64,000 nucleotides of DNA from assembly GCA_023376005.1 (NCBI GenBank), contig CM042151.1:77089512-77153511 (forward strand). The letters are read 5' to 3'. Shown here piece by piece: positions 1 through 12,275 of the stretch. The notes beneath the pieces were generated by a model that saw only the letters and a program-made list of their open reading frames with translations, made no database searches and was not told the origin of the DNA. The translations under genes and the position numbers were made by a program. Numbering within the stretch: the stretch's first letter is position 1; every line of letters starts with the position of its first letter. The stretch is from Doryteuthis pealeii. Taxonomy: Eukaryota; Mollusca; Cephalopoda; Myopsida; Loliginidae.

Positions 1-450
1 TCGGGCAGCAACTTCTCCCCATTGTGTCAATGTTGGGGGAGAACTTTCGCTCCTACTGTCGAGTTAGGTGCATTCGCCCCAACTCTGTCGAGTCGGGAAA
101 AGTGTAAGCTCCCACTGTCTCTAGTTTTTCAGCTCTATGGGCCTTTTTATAATCTTATTTTTGTCATTGTCTACGTGATCATTAAGCTAAAATATTCATC
201 AAATATCAGGTGATATGCAATATCGAATGATTTTGGTACATTCCAATGGCGTACATATTTTCCCATGGAATTTTAACCATTGTTTCTATTGTTTCTAAAA
301 TATTTCTAAACTAATATTCATTCGATTCTCTTTTGTTTACCTAATTCAAAATTCATGACATACAATTGTAAAACTAGTTGTTTAAGATAATTTAATTATT
401 TTAATTTGGTCAATTCCACATGCCGTAAAAATATAGGGGCCAATACCTAT
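1..450. other. Unassigned AT-rich DNA with a GC-richer left edge
   Basis: No supported gene. The first 130 bases are less AT-rich than their surroundings and contain a small inverted repeat (TTCTCCCC ... GGGGGAGAA). The very first bases (GGGCAGCAACTT) resemble the terminal inverted repeat of the short transposon at 11288-11689, so this may be the end of a related element cut by the window edge. Confidence 0.3.
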
Positions 451-650
451 AAAGTTTAAGGAATGTGAGGCAGCTTTTCATCACTATTGGTTCACTCTGA
501 CCTGGACTGGTAGTACCTGTTAGGGTTCTATCTATAGGTTAAATAGAAAAATGTGTATATAAAAATATTGTGTATCCATTAAGAATTAATTTATTTCACA
601 ACTTTGTTGGCATTAAATGACCCAGCAAGGTTGATATGTGATAAAACAAA
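450..650 (+). repeat. Dispersed repeat R1, 3' end only
   Basis: This matches the last 200 bases of a repeat seen in full at 14480-15075, 33785-34380, 48890-49375 and 61905-62490. The shared part runs from a CACTCTGACCTGGACTGG block through GGCATTAAATGACCCAGCAA to a tail rich in AAAC. The AAAC-rich end suggests a retroposed element, but no promoter or coding part is recognisable. Confidence 0.7.
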
Positions 651-1795
651 CAAAACTAAATGCTTTTCAAGTAAAGATAAAAGAAAGATTTTAATTTTAT
701 CAAGATATTTACCAATGATATATTTTCTATTATACATATCTCATGACATTGATATTAAATCTTATTCATAAACTGCAATATAAAAAAGTATTTTCTTTTC
801 TCCCAGCTTTCAATAAAATAGTAAATCAGAAAGGAACAAAATATTTACTCATCTTCATTGGAGAGAATAATCATGTATGGATCTTCCTGAAATAGTTGCT
901 GATAGAAGGATAATTGTCTCTACTTGTGTGTAAAAACTTTTTATATTAAAGTAAGAAAATCCTATTGATAAATAGTCATACACAGACCTTCATTGGAAAT
1001 GAAATAATCATAGAACACTTCATAACTAACTGAAACAAAAATAATCGTTTTTTTTATAGTAAAACAGATGTCTTTAAACTTTCTATATCCAAGTTACCAA
1101 GAAAATCCCATTGAGAAATAATTAGTAATACATAGACCTTCCCTGGAAATGAAATAATCAAAGAACACTTTATAATCAACCATTACACTTTATAACCCAC
1201 TGAAACATATATAATCTTGTTATTGTATTGAATTTTGCAAGAGGGCACACAAGGTCTAATAGTATATATGGTACCAGCAATTTTAACCTCAACATAGCTT
1301 CCATCAACTCCTGTCAAAATCTTCTCAGCTTAAAAATACAACCTTAAAGACAAATGTAATAAATTCATTTTACCATTAATAACTTTATTCAATTATTTTC
1401 TTGTTAATAAGTTATTTCTTTTATCTTTAGTAATAAAGGTCGTTTTTTTATTGTTTTTGTTACATCTTAGTTACAAGTTGTTTTTTTTCTCTTTTCCACT
1501 AAAAGAAAGGTTCTGCTAGAAGAAAAATGAGAGCCAAAATAGGCACTTTCCAGCTTGGACCAATAGACAAAGTTGCTATCAAAAAGTTTAATAAAAAGCA
1601 GAAAATTTGGACAGAAAATATTTCATAATAAACCTTTACACTTTACTAACTGAAACAAAAATAATCATTTTTTATAGTAAAACAGATGTCTTTAAATTTT
1701 CTATATCCAAGTTACTAAGAAAATCCTATTGAGAAATAATTAGTCATACACAGACCTTCCCTGGAAATGAAATAATTAAAGAACACTTGCACCTA
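650..1795. repeat. AT-rich repeat R2 with internal reiterations, left half
   Basis: Non-coding. A block of about 140 bases containing ACAGATGTCTTT, CATAGACCTTCCCTGG and AATCAAAGAACACTTTATAA recurs about every 140-600 bases (near 940-1030, 1060-1200 and 1600-1790). The same family fills 34560-36290, 49440-50870 and 62560-63960, each time just left of a zinc-finger array. It is interrupted at about 1796 by the LINE fragment and resumes at 2831. Confidence 0.7.
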
Positions 1796-2830
1796 CGCTG
1801 TTTGGGATATTGATCTCCTTGCTCTTACAGTACACCTTCAAGGACTGCAGTGAGAGAGCCAACATACAGACCAGAGCTGACGGCAAGTTGCTCAACATCA
1901 CTCGCCTTAGAGCTAAGACCAAAGTCACGAAGTACCTCAGTCAGGAAATGTTATTCGCCGATGATATAGCCTTAACGTCACACATTGAGCACGGCCTGTA
2001 ACAGCTTATCAGTTGACTCACACAGGCTTGCAAGGAGTTCGAACTTACCATGTCTAAATAAGAAAATAGTCACCGCTCAAAACATTGTCATCAATGGACA
2101 CAGCCTGGAAGCAGTGGAGAACTTCAAGTACCTCGGGTTCACCATTGCCAATTTAGTCTCCAGTGACGGTGAAGTCAACAGCAGAATCACGAGAGTGGCG
2201 GCAGTCATGGTCAAACTGAGCCAGAGAGTATGGGATAATTCCAGCCTTACTAAGAGAACCAAACAGTGGGTCTACAGAGTGTGTGTTCTCATTACTCTAC
2301 TATAGAGTAGGAAAGCCAGGACCACATACTCACAGCATGTGAGGAAACTGGAAAATTTCTACCTCAGATGCCCACGTTGCATTCTACACATTCACTGGCA
2401 GTAGAAAATGTCCAACACAGACGTGCTAGAATGAGCAAACATAAACAACGTGCCCACCATTATTTGTGAGACGCCTGCATTGGCTTGACAGAGGCCGCAT
2501 TCCCAAAGACCTACTGTATGGTGAGTTAGTGGAGGGCACCCGGCCGGTAGGGAGACCACGCCTGTGCTTTAAAGATCTCTGCAAGAGAGAAATTAAGACA
2601 TGACACATTGACATCAACAGGAACAAAAAGGAGTGAAAAAGAGAGAAAAGAAGCCACCGCAGAAAAGAGTCATAACGAAAGAGAGACAACAGCATATCCA
2701 GCAAGCATCACTGTTTGTTTGCAATCACTGCACCAGAGATTACCATTCAAAAATTGGTCTGTTCAGCCACATACACAGTTGCAGATATAGAAAAAAGTGG
2801 ACACTATGCCATCGTTGTGAATAGAAACAA
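1796..2830 (+). mobile_element. Non-LTR retrotransposon (LINE) fragment, RT to C-terminal zinc motif, decayed
   Basis: This is the 3' part of a LINE pol gene. The first frame contains the RT catalytic box FADD (1954-1965) followed by IALTSH. After a frameshift near 2070 the second frame reads through INGHSLEAVENFKYLGFTI, a region common in invertebrate LINE RTs after the catalytic box, and continues to about 2305. Later stretches survive in pieces. The end (about 2714-2785) encodes a C-x2-C, H-x4-H/C type motif (FVCNHCTRDYHSKIGLFSHI), typical of the C-terminus of some mollusc LINEs. Frameshifts and stops make it a dead copy. It splits R2, whose sequence resumes at 2831, so it was inserted after R2. 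The superfamily (Jockey- or RTE-like) is not resolved. Confidence 0.85.
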
Positions 2831-3060
2831 GGATGGAAAAAAAATCAAACATTTCACTTTATAACCCATTGAAACATATATAATATCTTTATTGTATTGA
2901 ATTTTTTTTTGAGTGCACACAATTGGTGACAGCAATTTTTACCTCAACTCCTGTCACCTTCTTTTCAGCTTAAAAATAAATTTTGATAAATTAATTTTAC
3001 CATTGTTAACTTTATTCAATTATTTAAAAAAAATTAATCATTTACTTGTTAATGTGTTAT
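2831..3060. repeat. AT-rich repeat R2, right part
   Basis: This resembles 1185-1345: the ACTTTATAACCCA, GAAACATATATAAT and CAGCTTAAAAATA blocks recur in the same order. Together with 650-1795 it flanks the LINE insertion. No gene. Confidence 0.65.
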
Positions 3061-3270
3061 TTCTTTTAAAGAAAGTATGTGGCTTAATGGTTAAAGACTT
3101 GTTACCCCGAGTTCAAATCCTGAATGCAATAATTGCATTTTACTTAGCGCTAATACCCTTAGGAAAGGTATGACTCCTACTCTTCCTCTAGCTATGGATA
3201 AAATAGTAGGGCAGCCTGGGCTCTTTATACTTGGTTAGGCAACTGGTCTAGAAGAAGGAAAACTCTGAAT
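3061..3270 (+). mobile_element. tRNA-derived SINE
   Basis: The left part looks like a tRNA-type RNA polymerase III promoter. TGGCTTAATGGTTAAAG (about 3070-3086) resembles box A and GAGTTCAAATCC (about 3109-3120) resembles box B. A non-tRNA body follows (GCTAATACCCTTAGGAAAGG ...), which recurs without its tRNA head at 23391-23535. It abuts the 3' end of zinc-finger array 1. SINEs with tRNA heads are well known in cephalopods; the exact family is not identified. Confidence 0.7.
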
Positions 3271-4572
3271 TCAAATTTGTTTAGATGGTTTCTCACCAGT
3301 GTGTGTTCGCATGTGTGATTTCAAATTCCAACTCTGTGAAAATGCTGATCCACAGACTTCACAAGAAAATGGTTTCTCTCCACTGTGTACTCGCATATGT
3401 CTTCTTAAATTGGAAAGGTTTGAAAATGCAGATCCACAGACTTCACAAGAATAAGGTTTCTCTCCTGTGTGTGTTCGCATGTGTGATTTCAAACCTGATT
3501 TCTCTGAGAATGATGATCCACATACTTCACATGAAAATGGTTTCTCTCCAGTGTGTGTTCGCATGTGTGATTTCAAACTTGATGCCTGTGAAAATGCAGA
3601 TCCACAGACTTCACAAGAAAATGGTTTCTCACCAGTGTGTGTTCGCATGTGTATTTTCAAACTCCAACTCTGTAAAAATGCAGATCCACAGACTTCACAA
3701 GAAAATGGTTTCTCACCAGTGTGTGTGTGCATGTGTGATTTCAAAGTGGATCTCTGTGAAAATGCTGATTCACAGATTTTACATGAAAATGGTTTTGCTC
3801 CAGTGTGTTTTGTCATGTGCATTTTCAAATCACACCTCCATGAAAATGCCGATCCACAGACCACACAAGAAAATGGTTTCTCACCAGTGTGTGTTCGCAT
3901 GTGCATTTTCAAATTGCAACTCAGTGAAAATGCTGATCCACATACTTCACAAGAAAATGGTTTCTCACCAGTGTGTGTTCGCATGTGTGTTTTTAATTGG
4001 GAACTAGAAGAAAATGCAGATCCACAGACTTCACAAGAAAATGGTTTCTCACCAGTGTGTTTTCGCATGTGTAATTTCAAACCCCAACTCAGTGAAAATG
4101 CTGATCCACAGACTTTACATGAAAATGGTTTCTCTCCAGTATGTGTGTGCATGTGTGATTTCAAAGTGGATCTGTGTGAAAATGCTGATTCACAGATTTT
4201 ACATGAAAAATGTTTCACTCCAGTGTGTGTTGTCATGTGCATTTTCAAATTGCAATTCAGTGAAAAAGCTGATCCACATACTTCACAAGAAAATGGTTTC
4301 TCACCAGAGTGTGTTCGCATGTGTATTTTTAAATGTGAACTAGAAGAAAATGCAGATCCACAGACTTCACAAGAAAATGGCATCTCTCCAGTGTGTGTTT
4401 GCATGTGCCTTCTTAAAATGGAAGAGTCTGAAAATGTTTATTAACAGACTTCACAAGAAAATGGTTTCCCTCCAGTGTGTGTTTGCATGTGTGCTTTCAA
4501 GCTAGAACTCACTGAAAATATGGATCCACAAATTTTACAAGAAAATACTTCTGCTTCCAATTGTGTCTCCAT
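3271..4572 (-). pseudogene. C2H2 zinc-finger array 1, broken near its N-terminus
   Basis: This is a poly-zinc-finger protein, presumed nuclear and DNA-binding. Thirteen complete TFIIIA-type fingers (C-x2-C-x12-H-x3-H, 28-residue period, TGEKPF linkers) are open from the internal ATG at 4404 to the TGA at 3271, 377 codons. In-frame sequence extends upstream to an ATG at 4572 (METQLEAEV...), which matches the start of array 2 at 20431 and is therefore taken as the ancestral start. Between them, finger 2 carries two adjacent TAA stops at 4438-4443, exactly where the other fingers read G-S, so full translation from 4572 would end after 43 codons. The C-terminus (GEKPSKQI) ends naturally just beyond the last finger. 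Fingers 2-3 and 7-8 look like copies of one two-finger block (KICESAF ... [10 protein letters not shown]). No effector domain is visible. Internal initiation at 4404 could still yield a 13-finger protein. Confidence 0.85.
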
Positions 4573-5148
<576 letters not shown>

Positions 5149-7313
5149 TTAACTTAGTGATTGTCTTTATGCACTTGATGTTCAATTTATATTCATTTTT
5201 AGATGCATATATACTCCAAACCTGAATATAATGGAAGTGGCTAGTATCAAGATATGGTGCCAAACAGGACCTTAACTTAGTGATTGTTTTATCACTTGAT
5301 GTTCAATTTATATTCATTTTATTAGATGCATATATACTCCAAACCCTGAATAATAATGGAAGTGGCTAGTATCAAGATATGGTGCAAACAGGACCTTAAC
5401 TTAGTGATTGTCTTTATGACACTTGATGTTCAATTTATATTCATTTTATTAGATGCATATATACTCAAACCCTGAATATAATGGAAGTGGCTAGGTATCA
5501 AGATATGGTGCCAAACAGACCTTAACTTAGTGATTGTCTTTATAACACTTGATGTTCAATTTATATTCATTTTATTAGATGCATATATACTCCAAACCTG
5601 AATATAATGGAAGTGGCTAGGTATCAAGATATGGTGCCAAACAGGACCTTAACTTAGTGATTGTCTTTATAACACTTGATGTTCAATTTATATTCATTTT
5701 ATTAGATGCATATATACTCCAAACCCTGAATATAATGGAAGTGGCTAGGTATCAAGATATGGTGCCAAACAGGACCTTAACTTAGTGATTGTCTTTATAA
5801 CACTTGATGTTCAATTTATATTCATTTTATTAGATGCATATATACTCCAAACCTGAATATAATGGAAGTGGCTAGGTATCAAGATATGGTGCCAAACAGG
5901 ACCTTAACTTAGTGATTGTCTTTATAACACTTGATGTTCAATTTATATTCATTTTATTAGATGCATATATACTCCAAACCCTGAATATAATGGAAGTGGC
6001 TAGGTATCAAGATATGGTGCCAAACAGGACCTTAACTTAGTGATTGTCTTTATAACACTTGATGTTCAATTTATATTCATTTTATTAGATGCATATATAC
6101 TCCAAACCCTGAATATAATGGAAGTGGCTAGGTATCAAGATATGGTGCCAAACAGACCTTAACTTAGTGATTGTCTTTATAACACTTGATGTTCAATTTA
6201 TATTCATTTTATTAGATGCATATATACTCCAAACCCTGAATATAATGGAAGTGGCTAGGTATCAAGATATGGTGCCAAACAGGACCTTAACTTAGTGATT
6301 GTCTTTATAACACTTGATGTTCAATTTATATTCATTTTATTAGATGCATATATACTCCAAACCCTGAATATAATGGAAGTGGCTAGGTATCAAGATATGG
6401 TGCCAAACAGGACCTTAACTTAGTGATTGTCTTTATAACACTTGATGTTCAATTTATATTCATTTTATTAGATGCATATATACTCCAAACCCTGAATATA
6501 ATGGAAGTGGCTAGGTATCAAGATATGGTGCCAAACAGGACCTTAACTTAGTGATTGTCTTTATGACACTTGATGTTCAATTTATATTCATTTTATTAGA
6601 TGCATATATACTCAAAACCCTGAATATAATGGAAGTGGCTAGGTATCAAGATATGGTGCCAAAGGACCTTAACTTAGTGATTGTCTTTATACACTTGATG
6701 TTCAATTTATATTCATTTTATTAGATGCATATATACTCCAAACCCTGAATATAATGGAAGTGGCTAGGTATCAAGATATGGTGCCAAACAGGACCTTAAC
6801 TTAGTGATTGTCTTTATGACACTTGATGTTCAATTTATATTCATTTTATTAGATGCATATATACTCCAAACCCTGAATATAATGGAAGTGGCTAGGTATC
6901 AAGATATGGTGCCAAACAGGACAACTTAGTGATTGTCTTTATGACACTTGATGTTCAATTTATATTCATTTTATTAGATGCATATATACTCCAAACCCTG
7001 AATATAATGTTAACTTAGTGATTGTCTCAATTTATATTCATTTTATTAGATGCATATATACTCCAAACCCTGAATATAATGGAAGTGGCTAGGTATCAAG
7101 ATATGGTGCCAAACAGGACCTTAACTTAGTGATTGTCTTTATGACACTTGATGTTCAATTTATATTCATTTTATTAGATGCATATATACTCAAAACCCTG
7201 AATATAATAGAAATGGCTGGGCATCAAGATATGGTGCCAAACACAACCATAACTTAGTGATTGTCTTTATGACACTAGATGTTCAATTTGCATTCATTTT
7301 ATTAGATTAATAT
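5149..7313. repeat. 127-bp satellite array, about 17 units
   Basis: The tandem unit contains TTAACTTAGTGATTGTC, ACACTTGATGTTCAATTTA, TATTCATTTTATTAGATGCA and GGTATCAAGATATGGTGCC. Unit starts measured at TTAACTTAG are 5149, 5272, 5396, 5522, 5649, 5777, 5904, 6032, 6159, 6287, 6415, 6543, 6669 and 6796, then about 6922, 7010, 7121 and 7247. This gives a period of 123-128, most often 127-128, with one truncated unit near 7010. Middle units are almost identical; both ends are more diverged, as expected from unequal exchange. The same satellite recurs at 21545-22515. Confidence 0.95.
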
Positions 7314-7790
7314 ACTGCTGAACTATAAGTTTATCAACTGGAGTCTATTCAATTAACAACAGTAATCCCTTTCATTCAGCAAACTGCTCTCACAATAACC
7401 CCATTCTTCTGGCATTCATTGTGCTTTTACCAAAAGACAGTAGTTCACAGAATTTCAACTCTCTCCCAGTGACTTGCTTCACTCTTGTCGTATGTCACTG
7501 CCCTCATCAGCAAGACTCAAACACACCTGTGCTGTGTGTAAAGGCAGGCCTTAAATAATGACACTAACATCCCACATCTGGGTCAATCACACAGTCTAGT
7601 GATTCACATGCATGCCAACGAGGTAGTCTTATGTCAAGCCAAAACTCACAATCAGGAGGATGTGAGTTCAATGTCCCCAATTGCCCATTACACTACCCAC
7701 TGATCACATTTTACACACCAGACATAGTGGTGTACACAGTGGTGTACACTTTAAACCATTACGTGAGTGATTTCTCTTAACAACCCCCCC
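7314..7790 (-). mobile_element. Probable LTR or 3' end of the minus-strand retroelement
   Basis: About 245 bases (7315-7560) are repeated at 9885-10115 (shared blocks: CAACTGGAGTC, ATTTCAACTCTCTC, CATCAGCAAGACTC). The adjoining 7565-7790 recurs at 42330-42540 and 55975-56175 (shared block CAATCAGGAGGATGTGAGTT). A repeated segment at the 3' side of a pol relic suggests an LTR, but TG...CA ends and a target duplication cannot be fixed because the left edge meets the satellite. Confidence 0.5.
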
Positions 7791-10390
7791 CCCCCCAGAT
7801 CCCATAAAGATGCCAGTTTGGTGGCAGGTGCTTTTGTTGGATATTTCTTCGCAAAGGCAGGAAAGGGGGTCCAGATTCTGCTTCTTCAGTGAGTGCATTG
7901 TCTGACTCAGTATCTTCTTCATTGTCTTCATGGTGCACTGAATCTACCGCACCTCGACCAACACACAATCTCCGACTTGTTAAGAGCTATGCTTGGGATC
8001 TGAGTACATTGTCACAGCATTAGCTCCCTTCACCCTAACTTCGTATCAATAGATCCCATTGGCAGATGCAGTGGAGGGTGATACGTCATCTCTGGGTGTG
8101 ATGTTTTAGCAGTAGACAGCCTCCTGTATGACATAGATTATCCTGGCTGCCATTCGTTTCACTGCTATGCCATTCCGAGCTGGGGCGTATGCACAATGGA
8201 ATCATAATTGAATTCCCCACTCATGTGTGTCATTGTCCGTAAGGATCTCATGTGGTGGGCCATGCTCGATGAACACCACCTCCAGCTGGCAAATCACTCT
8301 TTCCGAGCCTTGCCTCACCAACTGCTTCCAAATGGAGAAAAGCAACAGGCCACAAGAAACACAAATAACATGCACCATAATGTGTGATGTCCATTCCAAA
8401 CCTCTGCCAATTCCTGTTCACCTCCAGCTTTCGCTTTTCCCAGTGGATCGGTACTGGGTCTATGGACTGGCATTCTTCACACATCAGTATGGCTGACTTA
8501 ACGGCTGCCTTTTTTTTTTATTGTTGGGCAAATTTTCCTGATGAAATAGGTGGTGTACCACACTCCCGTGTATCCACTGATTCTGTGGATAGCCATGATT
8601 TGACTCGCATCCAACTCATCCACTTGGACTTCATTGATCAGTGGTTTGAGCCAGTTCACCTTAAACCACCGCTGCGTCAGTCAGTCAGTCAGTCAGCGAT
8701 ATTCCGAGTCGACAGAAGCAACATCACGTCCAGCTTATACTCCTTCATGTGCTCTTTGAGCATGCTCTTCTGCCTCCTGATAAGCATCTCGCTTGCTTGG
8801 TACGGACTCATTTCAGTCAGCATGTCTGATACCCAGTGGTACATGCACACAGTATCCGTGTTCACACGTATCACCTTTCTCTGCCACTGGAGAGCCAGAT
8901 TAGCGTCTTTCAATATAGCATCCTGTTCAGCTCAGTTGATGGGTGTCATTTTCAGGTCACAGCCAACAAGCATCCTCTAGCAGTGTCTCATGCCTCTCCA
9001 AGGCTACTCTGGTTGCTAAAGAACTGGCATCGATCCAAACATTCAGCTCTGTGCTGTCCACGCACCAATCTGCATGGGTTGGATTATCCCGCTGCACAGA
9101 TTTCATGGTCTGAAACATCATACGCTGGAGGATGATGTCTTTTGTTTCATCATCCCAGCCATTCATAACCGAACTTGCTCTCCTCTTGAGTATTCCGCAA
9201 ACTACACATAACCAACTGCACACCAGGAGGTGCCCAAGAAGCCTCCCACACAAGAAGACTGTCCATTGTGTAACAACACTGGGGGTTTCTGGAACTATGC
9301 TTCCTTGCTTCCACCACAATTTACCGTATTCCATCCCGACCACCAATCCTAGCACCCATGCGCCATCTTCCAACCATTCTGGGTCTTTGCACTTCAACCC
9401 AAACTGCACTAAATGTTCTCTGATGTGGGTCGCAGGCACTATATCTTCATTGACATAGATGCTGTGCAGTCAATGGCTTCTTCCTGTGACAGCACTGCAT
9501 TGACAATTGTCTTCATGATAAGGGGAGCCACATTTAGGCCAAACCCCAAATGGGTCAGACAGTATCTTTTCCCATCAATCTTCATGGTCTGGTATGGCCA
9601 CAGTGTCTCATAGACATGTAGCTGGAGGTACGCTCTTCTGAGATCTAGCAGAGATACATTAGCACCTCAATCTGCTCTATTTCCTTTTGGTTGTCCTCCT
9701 CCATTTCCATATAGAGGGCCAGTGCATCACCCACCAAATATAATTGAAGGCAGACGGACCACATCCTCTACCTGCTGAAGTTTTGCCATTAATCTCACTT
9801 TCTTCAGCTACGCTATGACGTCACCCTCAAGAAAATGGTTTCATTATATCGCTGCTTATGCGCACCTTCGTCATAGTGATGTAGCCAAAAAAGCTTATAA
9901 TAAGTTTTAAACTGGAGTCCATTCAAAAACAACAGTAATCCCTTTCGTTTAGCAAACTGTTCTCACAGTAACTGCATTCTTCTGATGTTTGTTGTTCTTT
10001 CCCCAAAAGACAGTAGTCTGCTGAATTTCAACTCTCTCACAATCACTTGCTTCGCTGCTGTCATAAGTCACTACCATCATCAGCAAGACTCTAATGTAAC
10101 AGGTCACATTGATGCTGGGGCCGCCCTTGCACTACTGTGGGGTGAGCGTGCGGCTGCTACTACATCCCAGCTTTGGTCCCCAGCACTCTCGCTTTTGCTA
10201 TTAAATCCCCATGGTTAGGTTCTCAATATTTGGTGCCTGTTGCAGTCCGATTGAGATGGTGTCAGGGAACCCCGTGATGAAAGTTTTGTGAGCCTTTCCA
10301 GCCCATTCCCTTGAAATCGGCCAATCCAACCAACTCCCTGATTTTGTTGGTATAGACATCCGTGTATTCACCATCCCACTTGACCTAATG
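7780..10390 (-). pseudogene. LTR retrotransposon relic (gag, RT, RNase H, integrase), copy 1
   Basis: Read on the minus strand, it starts with a gag piece (about 10390-10120: TDVYTNKIRELVGLA). Next come an LTR-like segment (10115-9885), RT (about 9690-9440), RNase H (9439-8957, with W-I-D-A-S-S, and 8913-8689, NTDTVCMYHWVSD) and integrase (8484-8202, with CEECQSIDP, the first catalytic Asp in GMDI and the second in LTDND). A decayed C-terminal tail lies at 7970-7780. Frameshifts and stops occur throughout; the RT catalytic box is deleted or out of frame. This copy keeps more integrase than those at 40207 and 54020. The domain order PR/RT-RNaseH-IN fits a Ty3/Gypsy-type element; that assignment is tentative. 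Confidence 0.8.
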
Positions 10391-11287
10391 GAGTTTTCAG
10401 AATTTTATTCATCAATTTATTAAAAGAAAATTTTTTTATCAATTGAGTCAGAGAAAATACTTATTTTTGCATCGATTCAAAGAAAAATATTGTTTTTAAA
10501 ACTACACCCCCCCCAAAAAAAAAAACACACACACACACACTACATTATCATTTGAGTTTTAAGAAAATAACTTTTAAATTTTCAAATAACTTATTTCGGG
10601 TATTGAATCTTTATTTTCTTTAATTTCTTATGTGTTCTTCAAGATCTGATCTTTCTAGAAATGTAAAACTTAGGGCACTGGAAATGTTTGTTCTTTAAAT
10701 GAGCAAGGGTAAAAAAAAAAAAAAAAAAAAAAATCGAACAATTTCCTGATTTTTGCTAATAGTTTTAAAATTTAAAAACTAAAAAAATATTACCTCCCTT
10801 TGCGATCTCTGAACAATGTACATTAAACCTTTTAACACATTTTTATATTTTATCTTTATTATATATATTCTGAATTTATAAAAAAAAATTCAATATTTTA
10901 AAAATAAATTAAACTAGTCATTATATAGTTAAGTCATTAACGAATAATTTGGTGCAAGTTTCATTAAAATCAAACAATTTCCTGATATTTTGTAATAGTT
11001 TGAAAATTTGGACCATATTCAGGCACCCTTTTTCAATTTCATTTCATTAGGTCATTTTTTTTTCATTTACACTGTCAATATCCGGTTGTTTGTTAGGGGT
11101 TAGGGTTATCTGACGTTATTTTTAATTAAAAGATAAAAATACAAAGTTGATTGCAAAAGATTTTTACATGCATGAATATTTTGAATGGTTTGAAATATTG
11201 TTAACATTTCTATCAATTATTTAATTAAATTCCCATGTGATACAAAGGTCTCGACAAAGTGTTAATTTATGAGGAAGTGCGTCCCGG
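10391..11287. repeat. AT-rich repeat family D
   Basis: This is non-coding and shares long stretches with 13975-14470, 22800-23260, 42775-43330 and 30790-30985 (shared: GAGAAAATACTTATTTTTGC, AAATAACTTATTT, GATCTTTCTAGAAATGTAAA). It contains poly-A (10711-10733), a short (CA)n tract (10526-10541) and C/A homopolymers. Sequence near 11110-11265 matches 26560-26720, but that copy lacks the transposon that follows here. Confidence 0.65.
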
Positions 11288-11689
11288 TCTCCTGCCTCAA
11301 GAGTTGCTGCCCGGTGACTATTAAAATAACGACATAGCTCAGTCTATTCAAAACTATCCATCTTATCTATCTCAATTTGTTCATATTCATCTATATTACT
11401 TTAAATACTAAGATTTTTCTTTATTCATGTTTGTTTAATGTCTTGTTTTTAGTTTAAATAAACAAGAATTACGACAAAAAAAGACGACCCCCCCCCAAAT
11501 ACATTTACTTGTCGAAAATATCTATCTCCATTTGTTCGTATCTATATAATTTTGTTTGTTTATCTATCTATCTATCTCAGTCTATATATCCATATTCATC
11601 ATATCTAAACAAAATTACGATAAATAAACAAGAATTACGACGGTTGTTAATTTGATAGTCACCGGGTAGCAATTTTTGAGACAGGAGAC
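11288..11689. mobile_element. Short DNA transposon (MITE-like) with about 45-bp terminal inverted repeats
   Basis: The left end (TCTCCTGCCTCAAGAGTTGC then TGCCCGGTGACTAT) and the reverse complement of the right end (TCTCCTGTCTCAAAAATTGC then TACCCGGTGACTAT) match over about 45 bases with few differences. The inside holds a CTAT-rich microsatellite and no coding sequence. The homologous DNA at 26700-26725 runs through without it (GACAAAGAACATAAAT), which supports a true insertion. The left boundary may extend to about 11262. Confidence 0.75.
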
Positions 11690-12275
11690 ATAAATTACCA
11701 AAAAAGACTTTCAAAATTTTCTCGTTAGGCTTATGGTTTGTTTTGAATCTATTTGATGAAATTATTTTTCATGATAAAAAGATTTGACGGAAATTAATCG
11801 GCTGATTTCGATGGGTGACTGTTTATGTCATCCCACTGATTAACACGGATAACAGCGAAAATAATATATCAATTAAATGTTGAAATCAATTAGATTTTTT
11901 TATAATAATTGAATCAGTTATCAAAAGATTCCAGATATTTTTATATTCACAAAGTATTGTCAGAACTTTTAAATATTTCACTTCTTCAGCAAATTACTTT
12001 TTTTTTTAAAATTTATTTATTTTTTTGTAAAGAAAGATAACACTGAACGTTATACTTACTTCTTTCCTTTTTATTTTGTCTGATTTCTTTTCTTTGGGCT
12101 ATACAACGTTAAAGAAGATGGAGAGAAAAATGTAATATTTTAAATTGAACTAATCTTTTCTGGATGAATGAAAAAGTGTCGTTCATTTGCAATAAATACA
12201 GTAACGTTTTCTTAAGAGCGATAAAACAAGGGACATAATTCCGAACTTTTTTCTCATTTATTTTGGAACATTCAC
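11690..12275. repeat. AT-rich repeat family F
   Basis: No gene. Homologous to 28640-28950, 43845-44400 and 56815-57370 (shared: GATAACAGCGAAAATAATAT, AAACAAGGGACATAATTCCG). These paralogues have no insertion at the position where the hAT-like element sits here, so they act as empty sites. Confidence 0.7.
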
